Part shown: positions 60,491-64,000 of the stretch, one piece after another
How positions within the stretch are numbered: position 1 is the stretch's first letter
How the letters are laid out: every line of letters starts with the position of its first letter
Source: Loxodes magnus
Taxonomy: Eukaryota; Ciliophora; Karyorelictea; Loxodida; Loxodidae
DNA: 64,000 nucleotides
NCBI GenBank assembly: GCA_946699065.1
Contig: CAMPDV010000864.1
Location: forward strand, 1-64,000
Direction of reading: 5' to 3'
Notes under the pieces: model-generated
The model's database searches: none
Seen by the model: only the letters and a program-made list of their open reading frames with translations
What the model was told of the DNA's origin: nothing
Made by a program: the position numbers and the translations under genes

Positions 60491-61303
60491 ATGGCACCTA
60501 AGAAATAATAGACCTCTATTAACGAATACTTGAAAAAATAAGAATAACCTAATTTAATTGAAGAATAGCCTTAATAAGATAAAGATTAATAATCTAAGGA
60601 ATCCTTTGCATAATCAGTTCAGCAAAGGATATCAAATATCCAATATGACTTGAAAAAGTAAAGATAAAAAATAGAAAATTTAGAAAACTTACTAGAAAAA
60701 TTAATGGAATAATTAAACCTATAATTCCCATCCATAGATAAATCATTAAATAAAATCTAATCGTAAATAGTAATTAAATTGGAATAAATTGATAAATAAT
60801 TTAACGAAGTCCCTCAAATGTTCCAATTTCATTTTTCTTAAATTGAATATCAAATAAAGCAACTTTAAGAAAAACAAGAATAATAACAAGTAATAATTTA
60901 AAAATTATAATATTAATAAGATTAATAATCAAATATCCCAATGGAAATCGAATCGGAATTCTAATAATAAGAAATAAATAAGATCAATTATTATCGCAAA
61001 AAGATTCGGTGCTATTTATGCTAGAAAAATCATTGCCGGAAGAAATGCTGGAAGAAACAAGAAATTGAAAAAATTAACAAGTAATAAATATTAGACTAAC
61101 TTTTCAGAATATGACCAACAAGAACAGGATAAGTATACAGAAAGAAATTCTACAACTCAAGAAACAACGAGTTTTATATAAATGGAAGAAGAAACTATAA
61201 CGATAATTAGTGGATGAGCGAGAGACAAGGATGGCGGACTAATGTAGTCCTACGCAGTCCTTTAGTTCAGGAAAGAGCAGGAACAAAAACAAGTGAACCC
61301 TGA
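60491..61303 (+). CDS. intact ORF1-type protein (coiled coil, zinc knuckle)
   Basis: ATG 60491 to TGA 61301-61303, 270 residues, one frame. The N-terminus MAPKKQQTSINEYLKKQ contains a PIP-box-like QTSINEYL. A Gln-rich segment leads to coiled coils (YDLKKQRQKIENLENLLEKL; FSQIEYQIKQLQEKQEQQQ), then IPMEIESE, a CX2CX3HX4C knuckle from residue 174 (CYLCQKNHCRKKC), LFRIWPTRTGQVYRKKFY and GWRTNVV. It is a clear paralogue of the protein at 32285-33044 and a distant relative of copies A and B. No EN or RT is attached. The LINE inserted just upstream, with start codons only 66 bases apart and divergent. It is either an active ORF1-only element or a domesticated gene; no target duplication was found. 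Most Gln codons are TAA/TAG. Confidence 0.82.
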
Positions 61304-63630
61304 AACTCTTTTCTAAAACTATAAACTTAATTTTATCCTTTTTTTTTCATCTATTTTTAGTTATTTTTAAACTAAATAACTTAAAATAAAATAAATCTCA
61401 TTTACTAAAGCTAAAATTAATAGAATAGCTTCTATAATTTATTCCTTTAAACTATTATTAAATTACAATACTTTAAAACCTTAAACTTTGCTAGATAAGA
61501 AAGGAAATAACCTATTAAGGATATAATAGATTAGATATAAGGATTAATTTTTAATTTATTGCCAAATAAATTTAATTCGAAAAGATAATTGCCAATCTCA
61601 TTAGTATCCACAGTACAAGAAATATTCCATTATAAGTCTGCCTTAAGTTACTATATTAGCTTCGAGTAAGTTTCATTAAAGCATAAAGTAAACATAGCTA
61701 CAGACCTCAAGAAAATCATATTAAGAATCTCTCTTAGAGCACATAATCATACTCCTACAGACTTTTTATTTTATACTTAAGCACTTTTTTTAATTTTCTT
61801 TGTAATTGAATATTCTTTTTAATAATCTAAGTTATAATGAAACTTAGAACTATTGAAATCCCTAATACTTTTAACTAAATAATTTTAGAATGCTATTACA
61901 AATGTTAAATGATATAGGAATTAAAAATATAAATAGTATTTAGTTTATAAAAGGATATAATAATTAAAATTAATGCTAAATAGATTATAATAAGTAACTG
62001 TATGATATAATAATAATACTTGTAGTTATTATTAGTAAACCATATAATTATACTCAATCTATCATACTTTTCATTTATTTTCAATTACCATTCATCTTAC
62101 ATAAGTTGAACCAATATAATAATAAGCCAGGCTTAAATTAAGGCATCAAGAATAACTTTTTGGGACTAGATAATTAGTTCTAAATAGGAAATTATCAAAA
62201 CAATGTATACTAAAGTCTATAAAATTAATTTAACACTTTATAAAGTAAGCTATTAACATTAGAGTTTATAATATCTTAGGTAAAATAATTATAAAAAAGA
62301 GAAATAATAGTATTCTCATATATTCACTTAATTATCCTAATAATAAACCATGTAATATAATATTTTACTTAAAAACCATATAGTTAAAATAGATACCTTA
62401 AGAGGATTAAGATTTATCAAATAATAAATAATTATAATTTAACTTTAAGATATTCAAGCATAGTTAAATCAACAATCAGTCCTTTAATTAAAATAATTTA
62501 TTCACTTGATAAATCTTTCAGCTACTTAGCGAATTATCTTAGTTATAATAACCCTTCTTAAATTTTTAAGGCTTTTTCATCCTTATGATCTCTAAATAAG
62601 AAACTTCAGTAGAACATTCATTTTTCTCTTTATTTTTAAATTATAGAAACAATTTTTCCTTTCTAACTTGATATAAAATTAAAACTTAATTATTGCCTTT
62701 AATTTTCAATTGTTTTTTCCGGATATTTCAAAGATTTCAAATAAAACACTTAATTGGTTTAAGTTTTTCGATTTTCAATTATCTAGATAACCGTTTCAAA
62801 GCATTCTAAATTTTTACTTGTTTTGAAGTAATTTATAAACAAACTCCTTCTTTATGAGTTTTTTATTCTTATTTTTTATACATAAATGAGAATCAATGTA
62901 TGATACTTTACTATGCTAAGAGAATTATATAAATGACATATTATTAATTTATGAGCATTTGAAACATTTTTCTAACTTCGATACTATTATTAAGTTTCAT
63001 ATCTAAAGCTTAGCAAGATTATTTATTTACTATAACTTATCAGTAATTGTTAATTTTTCAAATTAAGCGTTTATTTTGATGTTAAAATATGTTTAATTTT
63101 GATTTAATTTAATCTTAAATAAAAGTATGGTATCACTTTATTAATTTATTGATCATATTTAAGTTTACCAAATGTTTATTCTTATGCTCATAATAGCTAT
63201 TTTTCCTATAGTAAATAATAATTTTATTAGGAAAAGTTTAATGTTTTATCTATTAATATTCTATTATCTAGAATATCTTTGCTATGTTTAAATTACTTAC
63301 TCTAAATTTATAATTTTTATTACAGCTATAGTTTAGCATACATGTTTATTAGGATGAATAAAAGAGTTAACTTTAGAACATTTCCTAATTTTGATATCTT
63401 ATTAATCTTAATAAATATCAAAGATAGATAGTATAATTTTATTTTTTCTAACATTCATTTGTTTCAATATTTGGAAAAATATAGATAAAAAATCAATTTT
63501 TAATAGTTATATTTATGACTTTAAATAGAAATTTTATTAGTAAAATGTTTTTATACTAAAATAATTTAAGTAGCAATGGATTTAAATATTAAAGTTTTAG
63601 CCTTTATATTTATTAATTTATAACCTTACA
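61304..63630. other. AT-rich spacer
   Basis: No domain, repeat or structured RNA recognised over 2.3 kb. Confidence 0.55.
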
Positions 63631-63639
63631 TTAATCAAA

Positions 63640-64000
63640 TATTTTAAAATAATCTTCATTTCCACACATTGCTTTTGTCAACCAGTCAAATCCTTCATAC
63701 AAACCATCACCATTTATTGCACATAATCCTGGAATATGTAATTTTCATTATTGCATTCAATTGTAATTTTTTCTTTAACTCTTCAATATCCATTGCATTA
63801 GTGTAGTCTTATTTATTTGTAAATACTAAAATGCAAGTGTTTCTTAATTCATCTTCTTTTAATATTTTAAATAATTCTTCTTTAGCATTTTCCTTTCTCT
63901 ATCATTAGAATCTACTACAAAAATTAATCCATTTGCTAATATATTAAAGCATCTATTCTATCAGCTCCACCTACATCTCATTATTATATTTTTATATTCG
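63640..64000 (-). pseudogene. ARF-family small GTPase, decayed and cut by the window end
   Basis: Minus strand, reading from the window end: WDVGGADRIDALIY (G3 region; W is TGA at 63978-63980), GLIFVVDSNDRE, AKEELFKILKEDELRN, CILVFTNKQDYTNAM (G4 NKQD; Q is TAA) and IPGLCAINGDGLYEGFDWL (G5 and C-terminal helix). The blocks lie in different frames, with at least three breaks, and the spacing in switch 2 is altered, so this is a pseudogene. The G1 and G2 motifs lie beyond the window. ARF proteins are membrane-recruited switches in vesicle traffic. Confidence 0.88.

Overview
The window reads as nuclear DNA of a ciliate in which all three standard stop codons are sense codons. It is very AT-rich, and the standard code gives no ORF above 134 residues. 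Reading TAA/TAG as Gln and TGA as Trp opens long ORFs with recognisable domains. The reassigned codons sit at family-conserved positions: Trp of the WD40 WD pair (TGA, 36749-36751, minus), kelch Trp (TGA, 39643-39645), Trp of the ARF WDVGG motif (TGA, 63978-63980, minus), Gln of the ARF NKQD motif (TAA), and Trp of the LINE ETW and NWRPISL motifs. Likely gene ends all fall on TGA, which points to the karyorelictean code (Loxodes-like). A Condylostoma-like heterotrich is the alternative. Codon positions were read by hand, so boundaries marked approximate are approximate. Because no frame is closed, weaker coding calls rest on protein-like composition only.

Layout. 1-6163: 36/37-bp satellite with higher-order structure. 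6.2-10.5 kb: spacer, then two LINE pieces in opposite orientation. 11.3-16.9 kb: a four-helix membrane protein, a structured RNA-like island, unassigned coding stretches and a decayed protein kinase. 17-27.4 kb: large unassigned coding sequences on the plus strand; one is split by a 558-bp retroelement with a 15-bp target duplication. 27.6-30.5 kb: a minus-strand unassigned gene. 30.5-33.6 kb: a SINE, an ORF1-only element and an older SINE copy. 36.5-38.2 kb: a decayed WD40 gene next to an RRM-type LINE ORF1. 38.5-39.9 kb: an intact RING-kelch gene. 40.6-49.4 kb: unassigned genes and an intact 1,555-residue cysteine-rich multi-pass receptor-like gene with one 37-nt intron. 52-61.3 kb: a retroelement cluster. 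63.6-64 kb: an ARF GTPase pseudogene cut by the window end.

The main system is a retroelement community. An apparently intact 6.0-kb LINE (54389-60433, minus) has a 17-bp target duplication, EN and RT domains, and a 3' hairpin. A 314-bp SINE (30526-30839, minus) ends in the same 3' tail and also has a 17-bp duplication, as expected of a parasite of that LINE. At least five copies of short elements carry only an ORF1-type protein (coiled coil plus zinc knuckle); two of them have clear target duplications, like the half-LINEs (HAL1) of mammals. One sits inside a host-like ORF that is in the same frame on both sides.
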